From: Corynebacterium sp. P4-C1
GTDB taxonomy: Bacteria > Actinomycetota > Actinomycetes > Mycobacteriales > Mycobacteriaceae
Assembly (NCBI RefSeq): GCF_030503595.1
Contig: NZ_CP129966.1
Coordinates: 1,922,001 to 1,986,000 of the forward strand
Length of the DNA: 64,000 bases
Direction: 5' to 3'
The notes under the pieces were generated by a model that did not search any database, had not been told where the DNA came from, and saw only the letters and a list, made by a program, of their open reading frames with translations. The translations under genes and the position numbers were made by a program. Positions 56,500-64,000 of this stretch are shown here, piece after piece; positions within the stretch are counted from its first letter, which is position 1, and each line of letters starts with the position of its first letter.

Positions 56500-57852
56500 G
56501 TGACTAATGTGAATCCTGGTAATCGTGACCCGCGTAACGGCCGCTTCGGCGGCATCCGCAAGCTCTTCGGCCGAGACAAGAGCGAGGACCTGCTGCAGGA
56601 CCGCGAGGACCTCGCGGACGACCTTGAACGAGATGACCTGGCTCAAGATGACCTCGTGGAGGACAACCGCGTGAAGCGGTCCCCGGCACAGGACCACGCG
56701 GCCGACCGCTACGAGACCGCCGGCGACGGCTCTTTCGACGAGGCGCTCGACGAGTACTACGACGCCCGTGACCAGTACGACCCACGTGAGGAGCGCGCCG
56801 CTCGCGAGGCCGCCGAGCACAAAACCGTCGAACGTGAAACCGTCGCGCGCGAGCCTGTGGCCCGCGGCAAGCACCACCGTCGCGAAGAGGTTGACTCTGA
56901 CAGCTACGGCTACACCCACGGCCACAAAGAAGCAGCGGGCAGCACTGCCGCGACGATGGGGGCCGAAATCGGTGACTACGTCGATGGCGACAATAACTAC
57001 GGGTACACCTCTAAGGAAGCCGTCTACGACGACCGCGCCGATTACGACAACTATGACGACGAGCTCGCGGACTCCGTCGAGGCCGACCGTGCCGGCCGTG
57101 CAGACCGCGCAGACCGCGATGACCGCGACGACCGCACAGTCGCCGCGCCGGTCACCCGCACCGCGACAGCCGGCACCGGCTCGAGCACCGCGGCAGCCGC
57201 AGGTGGCGTGCCTAAGCGCGGACTGGCGATGATCCTCATTGCGGTGGGGCTGCTGCTGGCGTTGTGGGCTGTGTACGCGCTGACCAAGGGCGGTGCTGAT
57301 CACCAGGCTGCTAATGACCCGGCGGGCCAGTCGGTGCAGAATCAGAATGACCCGAACGTGCAGGGTCAGAACGGCGCGGGCCAGAACCCGAACGACCCGA
57401 ACGCGCAGGGCCAGAACGCGCAAGGCCAAAACGGCGCGGGCCAGAACCCGAACGACCCGAACGCGCAGAACCGCCAGCCGGGCCAGGGTGGCACGCAGGG
57501 CAACGGCGCCGCCCCGGTGGGTGCGAACAACCCGATGACGGCTGAGAACGAGACGGTGAACATCTACAACAACTCGGCGATGCAGGACTTCGCTAACCGC
57601 GTGGCCGCCCAGGCCAACGAGAAGGGCATGAAGGTCGGCGAGGTCGGCAATATTCCTGGCGAGAGTGCGATCTTCGAGCAGAACACCGTTCTCTACGACC
57701 CGGCAACCCCGGGTGCGGAGGACCGTGCACGCGAGCTGGCAGACAAGGTTGGCGGCATCGCACTCGCCAACGACGACCGCATCCCCGCCGAGGCCAAAAA
57801 GCCCGGTTCCCTGACGCTGGTGCTGGCGGAGAACCGAGAGGTAGCTCTCTAG
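56500..57852 (+). CDS. membrane protein with LytR C-terminal domain
   Basis: 450 aa from GTG 56500 (GTG 56491 also possible; AGGG lies ~8 nt before 56500). The N-terminal ~230 residues are very acidic and Asp/Arg/Tyr-rich, probably cytosolic and disordered. One helix follows (LAMILIAVGLLLALWAVYAL), then an Asn/Gln/Pro/Gly spacer with a 20-residue repeat, then a LytR_C domain (ETVNIYNNSAMQDFANRVA to the end, SLTLVLAENREVAL). It matches the position of Rv0431. It probably acts at the cell envelope; no catalytic LCP domain is present. Confidence 0.8.
   Translation: MTNVNPGNRDPRNGRFGGIRKLFGRDKSEDLLQDREDLADDLERDDLAQDDLVEDNRVKRSPAQDHAADRYETAGDGSFDEALDEYYDARDQYDPREERAAREAAEHKTVERETVAREPVARGKHHRREEVDSDSYGYTHGHKEAAGSTAATMGAEIGDYVDGDNNYGYTSKEAVYDDRADYDNYDDELADSVEADRAGRADRADRDDRDDRTVAAPVTRTATAGTGSSTAAAAGGVPKRGLAMILIAVGLLLALWAVYALTKGGADHQAANDPAGQSVQNQNDPNVQGQNGAGQNPNDPNAQGQNAQGQNGAGQNPNDPNAQNRQPGQGGTQGNGAAPVGANNPMTAENETVNIYNNSAMQDFANRVAAQANEKGMKVGEVGNIPGESAIFEQNTVLYDPATPGAEDRARELADKVGGIALANDDRIPAEAKKPGSLTLVLAENREVAL
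57371..57468 (+). repeat. 60-bp period tandem repeat in the LytR_C gene
   Basis: A 38-nt block is identical at 57371-57408 and 57431-57468 (period 60 bp), encoding the NGAGQNPNDPNAQ spacer twice. Being in frame, gain or loss of a unit would change spacer length by 20 residues without breaking the gene. Confidence 0.8.
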
Positions 57853-57912
57853 ACGGCAGCCTAGGCTGGCCAGGCCAGCCGGAAGGAGAGGCCGAGCCTG
57901 AAATTAAACCCC

Positions 57913-57948
57913 GGACCGCCCCCGCAGAAACTTGCGCGGGGGCGGTCC
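57913..57948. terminator. terminator after the LytR_C gene
   Basis: Perfect 13-bp GC-rich stem GGACCGCCCCCGC/GCGGGGGCGGTCC with a 10-nt loop. An in-frame ATG of the next gene lies at its very foot (57949), which argues that the later ATG at 57967 is used. Confidence 0.75.
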
Positions 57949-57966
57949 ATGCCGTATTCAGAAGGA

Positions 57967-59124
57967 ATGACTGAGCCAGCAAACCAGGCCGTGATGGACC
58001 CGTTCCGGGACTTCGCCCGTTCGTCGGGTCCGAGCTTGGGCGTTGAGTGGGAAATCGCGCTCGTCGATCCAGAGACGGGGGATTTGGTGCCGCGCGCCGC
58101 GGAGGTCATCGAGGCGGTTGAGCAGCGGTGGCCGGAGACGCACCTGGAAAAGGAATTCCTGAAGAACACCATCGAGCTGGTCACGCCGGTGTGCGGCACG
58201 ACAGCGGAAGCGATGGAGTACCTGCGGGCCACGAAGGACAAAATCCAGCAAGTGGCCGACGAGAAGAACCTGCAGTTGTGGGCGGGTGGCGGCCACCCCT
58301 TCGCGGATTTCCGCACGCAGCCGGTGGGGGACAAGCCGACCTACACGGAGATCATTAACCGCACGCAGTACTGGGGCAAGCAGATGCTGCTGTGGGGCAC
58401 GCACGTACACGTGGGTATCCGGCACGAGGACCGCGTGTGGCCGATCATCAACGCGGTGATGACGAAATACCCGCACCTGCTGGCTATTTCCGCCTCAAGC
58501 CCGGCGTGGGAGGGCCTGGACACGGGCTACGCGTCGAACCGCACGATGCTTTACCAGCAGCTCCCCACCGCGGGCATGCCGTACCAGTTCGGTAGCTGGC
58601 AGGAGTGGGTGGAGTTCATGCGCGACCAGACGAAGTCCGGTGTTACGTCGCACACCGGCAGCATGCATTTCGACGTCCGCCCCGCCGCCAAGTGGGGCAC
58701 CGTCGAGGTGCGTATTTCGGATGCGGCGACGAACCTGGAGGAGCTCGCCGCGGTCGTGGCGCTCACGCACTGCCTGGTCGTGCACTACGACGAGATGATC
58801 GACCGGGGAGAGGAACTGCCCACCTTGCAGCCGTGGCATGTGGCGGAGAACAAGTGGCGCGGTGCCCGGTACGGTCTTGAGGCCGAGGTGATCACCAGCA
58901 GGGACACAGATGAGCGTCTCGTCACGGATGAACTGGTGGACATGGTGGAGGAGCTGGGGCCCGTCGCAAAGCGTCTCGGCTGTGTCGACGAGCTGAACCT
59001 CGTGCTCAAGATTGTGGAAAATGGCGCGGCCTACCAGCGTCAACGCGAGGTGTACGAGCGGACGGGCACGTGGCGCGGGGCCGTGGACCAGGCGGTTGCG
59101 GAGCTTCGCGCCGGGCACCCCTAA
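57967..59124 (+). CDS. YbdK-type carboxylate-amine ligase (GCS2 family)
   Basis: 385 aa. Member of the glutamate-cysteine ligase 2 family: [12 protein letters not shown] at the start, [37 protein letters not shown] and [20 protein letters not shown]. It should join an amino acid to a carboxylate with ATP; E. coli YbdK has weak glutamate-cysteine ligase activity. The place after a LytR_C gene equals Rv0433, but the sodC gene found between them in mycobacteria is absent. TATTCA 6 nt before ATG 57967 suggests a leaderless start. Confidence 0.88.
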   Translation: MTEPANQAVMDPFRDFARSSGPSLGVEWEIALVDPETGDLVPRAAEVIEAVEQRWPETHLEKEFLKNTIELVTPVCGTTAEAMEYLRATKDKIQQVADEKNLQLWAGGGHPFADFRTQPVGDKPTYTEIINRTQYWGKQMLLWGTHVHVGIRHEDRVWPIINAVMTKYPHLLAISASSPAWEGLDTGYASNRTMLYQQLPTAGMPYQFGSWQEWVEFMRDQTKSGVTSHTGSMHFDVRPAAKWGTVEVRISDAATNLEELAAVVALTHCLVVHYDEMIDRGEELPTLQPWHVAENKWRGARYGLEAEVITSRDTDERLVTDELVDMVEELGPVAKRLGCVDELNLVLKIVENGAAYQRQREVYERTGTWRGAVDQAVAELRAGHP

Positions 59125-59160
59125 AGCCCTGGCCCCGCAACCCAGCTCAGAAACCCGGTG

Positions 59161-59541
59161 TTAGATCCTGCGCTGCAGGTCCCCGGGGTGCTCGTTGATC
59201 GCAATGTCGTCCTCGTCGCCGTAGAGGCCTTCACGGCGGGAGACGCGGCCGAGTCGCTGTGCGGTGACCGGGTTTGTCATCAGGGCGAAGAGGACGAGCA
59301 GGAAGAGCATGCCCACGTCGCCGCGCTGGCCGACGTCGAAATGCTCGGAGCCGGTGAGTCGGAAGATCACGCCGAGAATGACCATGATCAGGCCGACGGT
59401 TTGCGGCTTGGTCACGGCGTGGATGCGGGCGAGCGTCGTGCGGAAGCGCGTGATGCCCACGGACGCGAAGAAGACCTGCAGCGCGCCGATGACGATGAAG
59501 ATCAGCGACAGCACGTCGGAGATGAATTCCCAGGTCAGCAT
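59161..59541 (-). CDS. mnhG: Mrp/Mnh Na+/H+ antiporter subunit G
   Basis: 126 aa with three helices (VLSLIFIVIGALQVFFASVGITRF first) and the family pattern LARIHAVTKPQTVGLIMVILGV. Last gene of the mnh operon; hydrophilic tail ends GDLQRRI. Start ATG 59541, 2 bp after the mnhF stop. Confidence 0.9.
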   Translation of the reverse strand: MLTWEFISDVLSLIFIVIGALQVFFASVGITRFRTTLARIHAVTKPQTVGLIMVILGVIFRLTGSEHFDVGQRGDVGMLFLLVLFALMTNPVTAQRLGRVSRREGLYGDEDDIAINEHPGDLQRRI

Positions 59542-59543
59542 CC

Positions 59544-59822
59544 CTACAGTGCACCATCCCTCTTGCGGAAACGGGCGACGGACAGCGAGCCGATGAAGCC
59601 GAGCATGGCCACTACCACCATCGCGTTGACCACGGTGGTGTCCAGCGTCCAGCAGATATAGGTAGCCAGGGCGCACTGGATGGAGGCGACGACACCGTCC
59701 ATGGCCACGACACGGTCCAGCGAATTCGGCCCGGTGATCAGCCGCCATGTGGTGATGAAAAACCCGGCGGCCAGCAGCACCGCCGCCACCGCGAGCACAG
59801 AATTGTAAATCGCGTCATCCAT
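59544..59822 (-). CDS. mnhF: Mrp/Mnh Na+/H+ antiporter subunit F
   Basis: 92 aa, three helices, with TGPNSLDRVVAMDGV, the conserved loop of subunit F. Start overlaps the end of mnhE by 8 bp. Confidence 0.9.
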   Translation of the reverse strand: MDDAIYNSVLAVAAVLLAAGFFITTWRLITGPNSLDRVVAMDGVVASIQCALATYICWTLDTTVVNAMVVVAMLGFIGSLSVARFRKRDGAL

Positions 59823-60393
59823 GTTTCTGGGCCTTTCTCTTCTCAAAAATAGCGATCATCGAGCGCTCAAGCTTATCGACGTCCGCCAGCGCCTTCTCCA
59901 CATCCTTCTGCGTCCCCGCGGACAGAACGTGGATGGTCCAGGTGCGGTTCGCTAGATCGATGTCGGTGACACAGCCGCCGGGCTGGAGGTTGTAGGCGCA
60001 GGTGGCGAAGTACAGCGCCAGCTCGGAGTTGAGCCGCATCGGGACTTTGAAGATCGCGCTTTTGGGCGGGTCCGCCGGGCGCACCGCCAGCCAAGAGACC
60101 TGGACGGCGGCGACCAGCAGTTCGACGACCCACCTGACCAGGAACACGATCAGTTTGGGGATGTTCACGCTCACGCCGCCGGAGGGCAGTTTCGGCAGCG
60201 GCAGCAGCATGGTGATGACCATGCCCAAAGCGATGCCGGCAAAAACGTTGCCCCAGGTGAGCTCCCCCATGAGGAGCGCCCACATGAGCGTCATCCAGAA
60301 AATGAACCAGGGGCGGAAGCGGGCCGAGAAGTCCCGGAGGAAGGAGCGCTTCGGGTGCTTGCGCTGGGCGGGTGTGGAGGTCGTCGGGCTCAT
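59815..60393 (-). CDS. mnhE: Mrp/Mnh Na+/H+ antiporter subunit E
   Basis: 192 aa. Basic N-terminal head (~30 residues), helices (FIFWMTLMWALLMGELTWGN), and the conserved LTPGxx-like region replaced here by YNLQPGGCVTDID. The C-terminal domain is cytosolic with VDKL encoded by an 11-mer copy (59871-59881). Start overlaps the mnhD stop by 4 bp. Confidence 0.9.
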   Translation of the reverse strand: MSPTTSTPAQRKHPKRSFLRDFSARFRPWFIFWMTLMWALLMGELTWGNVFAGIALGMVITMLLPLPKLPSGGVSVNIPKLIVFLVRWVVELLVAAVQVSWLAVRPADPPKSAIFKVPMRLNSELALYFATCAYNLQPGGCVTDIDLANRTWTIHVLSAGTQKDVEKALADVDKLERSMIAIFEKRKAQKHG

Positions 60394-62195
60394 CGTGCGG
60401 CCTCCCCGGGGGTTTCGTCAGCGGGCTCGGGCACGGGCACCGTCGTCACGCCAGCGCTTGGTTCCTCAATGTCGTGGATGCGGTTGGTCAGGGAGTCGGA
60501 GTCGTTGACACGTGTGCCGTCGTCACGTGTGCTCTTGTCGAGGGTGCGGGAGGGGTTGGACCAGTCGCTTCCCAGCACGGCTGTGCGGTAGAGCGCGGTG
60601 TCCAGCACGGAGTCGGCGGCGCGGCCGGTGATGGCGGAGATGGGGCCGGCGAGGAACGTGATAGCGACGGACGCGGCGACGAGCGTGGCGGTCGATGCGA
60701 CCATGCCGGCAGGAACGCGGCCCGCGTCCTGGCTGTCCTCGAGGGCGACGGTGTCGGAAATATCGCCGAGAGGGCTAACGCGGACGGAGACTACATTGCC
60801 TTCGGGGGCATCGGAACGGTCACGGAGGAACGCCTTGGACCAGACGATCATCATGGCGTACAGGGTGAGCAGCGACGTCACCACGGCACCGATGATGAGG
60901 ACCCAGGAACGCCAGGACCCCTCCTCGGCACCAGCCTGGATGAGCAGGACCTTGCCGATGAAACCGGAGAACGGCGGGATGCCGCCCAGGTTGAGCGCCG
61001 GAATGAAGTACAGCAGGGCGATCACGGGGGCGGTGTACAGCAGGGACCCCAAGCGGCGCAGCTGGGAGGAACCCATTTGGCGCTCGATGAGGCTGACAAC
61101 CAGGAAAAGGGAGGTCTGCACCAGAATGTGGTGCACTGCGTAGAAAATCGCGCCGGACAACCCGTGCGCTGAGCCCAAGGCCACACCGAAGATCATGTAG
61201 CCGATGTGGCTGACCAGGGTGAACGACAGAAGACGCTTGATGTCGTTTTGGGCGAGGGCACCCATCACGCCGACGACCATGGTGGCCAACGCAACCCACA
61301 TCAGCAGATGGCTCAGCGGGCCGTCGGGGAACATGGTCACGCGGACACGGATGATGGAGTACACACCGACCTTGGTGAGCAAGCCCGCGAACACCGCGGT
61401 GACCAAGGAAGCGGCGGTGGGGTAGGAGTCCGGCAACCACGCGTCGAGGGGGAAGATCGCCGCTTTAATGCCGAAAGCGACGAGCAGGGTGGCGAAGATG
61501 GCGGTGCGGGTCCCGTCGGGAATCTCCTCCAGACGCATGCCGGCCTGCGCCATATTCACCGTGCCCACGGCGGCGTAGACCAGGCCGAGGGCGAAGATGA
61601 AGATCATCGACGACGCCATGGATACCATCACGTAACCGATGCCGGCACGCACCCGCTGCGGGGACGCGCCCATGGTGAGCAGGATGTAGGAGGCGACGAG
61701 GAAGATCTCGAAACCCACGTACAGGTTGAATAGGTCGCCCGCCAGGAACGACAAGTTCACGCCCATGGACAACAGCATGTAGATCGGCAGGAAGACATCG
61801 ACCGGGTCGTTCTCGTTGCCGTCGCGGATACCCTGGCTGATCGCGAACCACATGACGCAGAACAGCACGATCGCCGACACGAACAGCATGATGCCGGAGA
61901 GGCGGTCGGCGACAAACGTGATGCCGACCGGGGCGTCCCACCCGCCCATCTGCAGCGTCTGGATGCCCGCGATGTCCGCCACCAGAATCATCGACGCCGC
62001 GATCACCGCCAGCGCCAGGAAGGTGAAGAACGCGATGTTGCGCTGCAGCGGGCGGCGCTTTCCGGCGAGCAGGATCAGCGCGGCGGACAGCGCCGGCAAC
62101 AGCACCGGCAGCGGAATCAGGTACGGCATCGCCGGCAGCAGGAACTCGACGTACGACTCGTAGAAGGTCGGGTCGGCGAAGGTGGGGTTATTCAT
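60390..62195 (-). CDS. mnhD: Mrp/Mnh Na+/H+ antiporter subunit D (NuoN-like)
   Basis: 601 aa proton-conducting type subunit with about 14 helices. Signatures: MLLSMGVNLSFLAGDLFNLYVGFEIFLVASY, GIKAAIFPLDAWLPDSYPTA and ALAQNDIKRLLSFTLVSHIGYM, which carry the conserved Glu and Lys of complex I-type antiporters. The C-terminal ~95 residues beyond the last helix are hydrophilic. Overlaps mnhC by 8 bp. Confidence 0.95.
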   Translation of the reverse strand: MNNPTFADPTFYESYVEFLLPAMPYLIPLPVLLPALSAALILLAGKRRPLQRNIAFFTFLALAVIAASMILVADIAGIQTLQMGGWDAPVGITFVADRLSGIMLFVSAIVLFCVMWFAISQGIRDGNENDPVDVFLPIYMLLSMGVNLSFLAGDLFNLYVGFEIFLVASYILLTMGASPQRVRAGIGYVMVSMASSMIFIFALGLVYAAVGTVNMAQAGMRLEEIPDGTRTAIFATLLVAFGIKAAIFPLDAWLPDSYPTAASLVTAVFAGLLTKVGVYSIIRVRVTMFPDGPLSHLLMWVALATMVVGVMGALAQNDIKRLLSFTLVSHIGYMIFGVALGSAHGLSGAIFYAVHHILVQTSLFLVVSLIERQMGSSQLRRLGSLLYTAPVIALLYFIPALNLGGIPPFSGFIGKVLLIQAGAEEGSWRSWVLIIGAVVTSLLTLYAMMIVWSKAFLRDRSDAPEGNVVSVRVSPLGDISDTVALEDSQDAGRVPAGMVASTATLVAASVAITFLAGPISAITGRAADSVLDTALYRTAVLGSDWSNPSRTLDKSTRDDGTRVNDSDSLTNRIHDIEEPSAGVTTVPVPEPADETPGEAAR

Positions 62196-62676
62196 CGTCG
62201 CCCTCCTTCAAGGGGTCTTCGAAGGAGCGGGGCCCGAAAGCGTCGCCGCCGCTGCGCAAACGACCGGTCTCCGGGTCGTCGGAAGCGTCCGCGTCCGGGG
62301 CCGCCGAAGGGGTGGCCGGACGCGCGGCGATGGCCTGGTCCTCCGTGTCATGCTCGATCACGTCGTCGGTGCGGTAGCGGTACTGCCTGTACAGCAGTGC
62401 CAGGATGAACGACACCATCGCCATCGCGATCACGATCGCGGTGAGGATCATCGCCTGCGCCAGCGGGTCGGCTGATTGGTCGGTGGACATGGAGTCGCGG
62501 TCCAGGATCGGCGGGGCACCGGCCTGCCCGCCGGACTGCAGCAGCAAGAGGTTCGCGCCGTTGCCGATCAGCATCACGCCGAGCAGCATGCGCGTCATTG
62601 CTCGGTCCAGCATCAGGTATACGCCCGCCGCGATCAGCACGCCGGAGGCGATGAGCAAGAACAAATTCGCTTCCAT
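62188..62676 (-). CDS. mnhC: Mrp/Mnh Na+/H+ antiporter subunit C (NuoK-like)
   Basis: 162 aa with three helices (LFLLIASGVLIAAGVYLML first) and the NuoK-like GNGANLLLLQSG segment; DPLAQAMILTAIVIAMA in helix 3. A ~50-residue hydrophilic tail. Shares one base with mnhA (start and stop overlap). Confidence 0.93.
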   Translation of the reverse strand: MEANLFLLIASGVLIAAGVYLMLDRAMTRMLLGVMLIGNGANLLLLQSGGQAGAPPILDRDSMSTDQSADPLAQAMILTAIVIAMAMVSFILALLYRQYRYRTDDVIEHDTEDQAIAARPATPSAAPDADASDDPETGRLRSGGDAFGPRSFEDPLKEGDDE

Positions 62677-64000
62677 TACTGCACCTCCCCAGTTCGAGTT
62701 GTCGAGATTCCGCGTTCAGCTTGGGCACGCTTATCGACGTCTCGCCTTCTCCCCCGCAGCCGCGCCCCCGCCCGCTGCTTCTCCCGGGCCCGCTTGCGCT
62801 CCTCGTTCTTCCGCTGCAGGGCACGGGCACGGTCGCGTGCACGCTCCTTGCGCTCGTCCTCCTCGCGGTCGATCTGGCCGCCGAGTGAGGTGAGAATGTG
62901 CATGACCAGGCCGACGACGATGGTGTAGACACCGGCGTCGAAAAGTAGTGCGGAAGGAACCGTGACAGGCCCGATGAGCGGAAGTTCCGGCTCGATGTAG
63001 CCGCTGGTCAGCGGCGGGTGGCCGAGGAACATCGGGGCGACGGCGGCCGCGCCGGAGAGCAGCAGGCCGGTGCCGAGAAGTTTCGACGGGTCCACCGGCA
63101 GCGCCTCTTCGAGCTCGTCGCGGCCGCCGGCGAGGTAGCGCAGCGTGAGCGCCAGACCCATCACCAGGCCGCCGGCGAAACCTCCGCCGGGAGCGTTGTG
63201 GCCGGAGAAAAAGAAATACGCGGACAGCAGCACCATCGCGGGGAAGAGGAGACGGGTGACCACGTCGACCATGATCGAGCGGTTCTGGGCCTTCTCGCCT
63301 TCCACACCGGCGGCGAGCCAGCGCGGGCGGCGCGTGGACAGCGTCGGACGGCGTGAATCGCGCGTGAAGGACTGGGTCCGGTAAATCAAACTGGCCACGC
63401 CCGTCGCCGCGATGACCAGCACGCAGATCTCGCCCAGGGTGTCCGCCGCGCGCAGGTCCACGAGCAGCACGTTGACGGTGTTGCGCCCGTGGCCGATCTC
63501 GTAGGCCAGGTCGGGCATGAGCACCGAGATTGGCTCGGCCACCCGCGCTGACATCGCCGCCATGGCCACCACCACGACCGAAAGGCCGGTGCCCACCGAC
63601 AGCCATGCGCGCAGGCGGTTGTCCGCGTCCTTCTTCACATCCACCTCAGTGGGCAGCTTGCGCAGGACCAGCATGAACACGACCATCACGAGCGTCTCCA
63701 CCAGCACTTGCGTCAGCGCCAGATCCGGGGCACCGTGCAGCGCGAAGATCAGCGCCGAAGCGTAGCCGGTGAGCCCCACCAGGATCACAATGGACAAACG
63801 GTTGCGGATCATCGTCGCGGCGACCGCGCAGCTGATCATCACCATCACGGTCATGCCCTGCCACGGAGTGTCCCACAGGATCATGTGGGTGTCGGCCGTC
63901 TCGCCGAACACCAGCGCCGCCAGCGGCACCACCATCAGCACGCTGAAGATCACAGCCAGGTTGATGGTCAACGAACCGCGCTGCGTCGACGCCGTCAAAC
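62676..64000 (-). CDS. mnhA: Mrp/Mnh Na+/H+ antiporter subunit A, C-terminal part (MnhA-MnhB fused), partial
   Basis: The frame is open to the right window edge; the 441 codons present are the end of a large subunit A. They contain the DUF4040/MbhD-type helices (LVGLTGYASALIFALHGAPDLALTQVLVE), an MbhE-like segment (DTLGEICVLVIAATGVASLIY) and an MnhB domain (SAYFFFSGHNAPGGGFAGGL), which explains why no separate mnhB is seen. The ~60-residue tail is extremely charged (KERARDRARALQRKNEERKR). The NuoL-like N-terminal two thirds lie outside. An 11-mer copy encodes D-V-D-K-R near the end. Confidence 0.9.
   Translation of the reverse strand, partial: LTASTQRGSLTINLAVIFSVLMVVPLAALVFGETADTHMILWDTPWQGMTVMVMISCAVAATMIRNRLSIVILVGLTGYASALIFALHGAPDLALTQVLVETLVMVVFMLVLRKLPTEVDVKKDADNRLRAWLSVGTGLSVVVVAMAAMSARVAEPISVLMPDLAYEIGHGRNTVNVLLVDLRAADTLGEICVLVIAATGVASLIYRTQSFTRDSRRPTLSTRRPRWLAAGVEGEKAQNRSIMVDVVTRLLFPAMVLLSAYFFFSGHNAPGGGFAGGLVMGLALTLRYLAGGRDELEEALPVDPSKLLGTGLLLSGAAAVAPMFLGHPPLTSGYIEPELPLIGPVTVPSALLFDAGVYTIVVGLVMHILTSLGGQIDREEDERKERARDRARALQRKNEERKRAREKQRAGARLRGRRRDVDKRAQAERGISTTRTGEVQ

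Overview
The window reads as a chromosomal segment of a high-GC Corynebacterium or close relative. The evidence is the glnX-glnH-pknG operon, pta-ackA next to a fprA-type reductase, pyrE/SpoU methylase/fda linkage, an EfeO/EfeB iron pair, a HAIR-controlled clpB, many apparently leaderless genes with TANNNT boxes 6-9 nt before the start, and an xthA-GNAT-def-DUF3263-LytR_C-YbdK block in the mycobacterial order. From memory the backbone order resembles the C. glutamicum chromosome; no alignment was run. No rRNA, tRNA, CRISPR array or intact insertion sequence was found.

Layout. 0.2-4.6 kb: secreted phosphoesterase, efeO, efeB. 4.7-12 kb: quinone-dependent pyruvate oxidase, a DUF1023 hydrolase with an ESX-type partner, a nitrilase-family amidase, a reduced flavohemoglobin-like protein, gltS and a small HTH regulator. 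12.3-15.1 kb: clpB under HAIR, SigH-like and SigA-like signals. 15.2-16.6 kb: a DUF559 gene bracketed by two copies of a 104-bp palindromic repeat. 16.7-24.4 kb: DUF4265, a rhodanese with Ser for Cys, pyrE, SpoU methylase, GH76 hydrolase, fda and a FUSC membrane protein. 24.8-29.2 kb: PRC-barrel/DUF2382 stress protein, a conserved unknown, NUDIX hydrolase and purA. 29.2-39.2 kb: a region with no close match to the backbone order I remember, lower GC in its first part. It holds three unknown proteins in one minus-strand operon, a divergent DUF3710 protein, a large secreted glycine-rich hydrophobic protein, an IS3 remnant, a PAP2 phosphatase and PhoD. 39.3-51.4 kb: fprA, pta-ackA, glnX-glnH-pknG, NUDIX and an ABC exporter. 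51.9-59.1 kb: frameshifted cardiolipin synthase, xthA, GNAT, def, DUF3263, LytR_C protein and YbdK ligase. 59.1-64 kb: Mrp-type Na+/H+ antiporter genes mnhA(partial)CDEFG, running off the right edge.

How the parts fit: central carbon and acetate metabolism (pqo, pta-ackA, fda) sits beside the GlnX/GlnH/PknG sensor chain that in C. glutamicum controls 2-oxoglutarate dehydrogenase through OdhI. PAP2 and PhoD suggest extracytoplasmic phosphate scavenging. ClpB and the PRC/DUF2382 protein are stress functions, and the Mrp complex handles cation homeostasis.

The two most unusual signals are at DNA level. First, the 11-mer CGTCGATAAGC (or its complement) occurs 19 times with no mismatch, on both strands and in several reading contexts, but not between 27.1 and 41.3 kb. 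Second, a 104-bp element with 28-bp inverted arms occurs four times at exactly constant length. The unknown proteins at 29.2-35.3 kb are the best candidate for an undescribed protein system.
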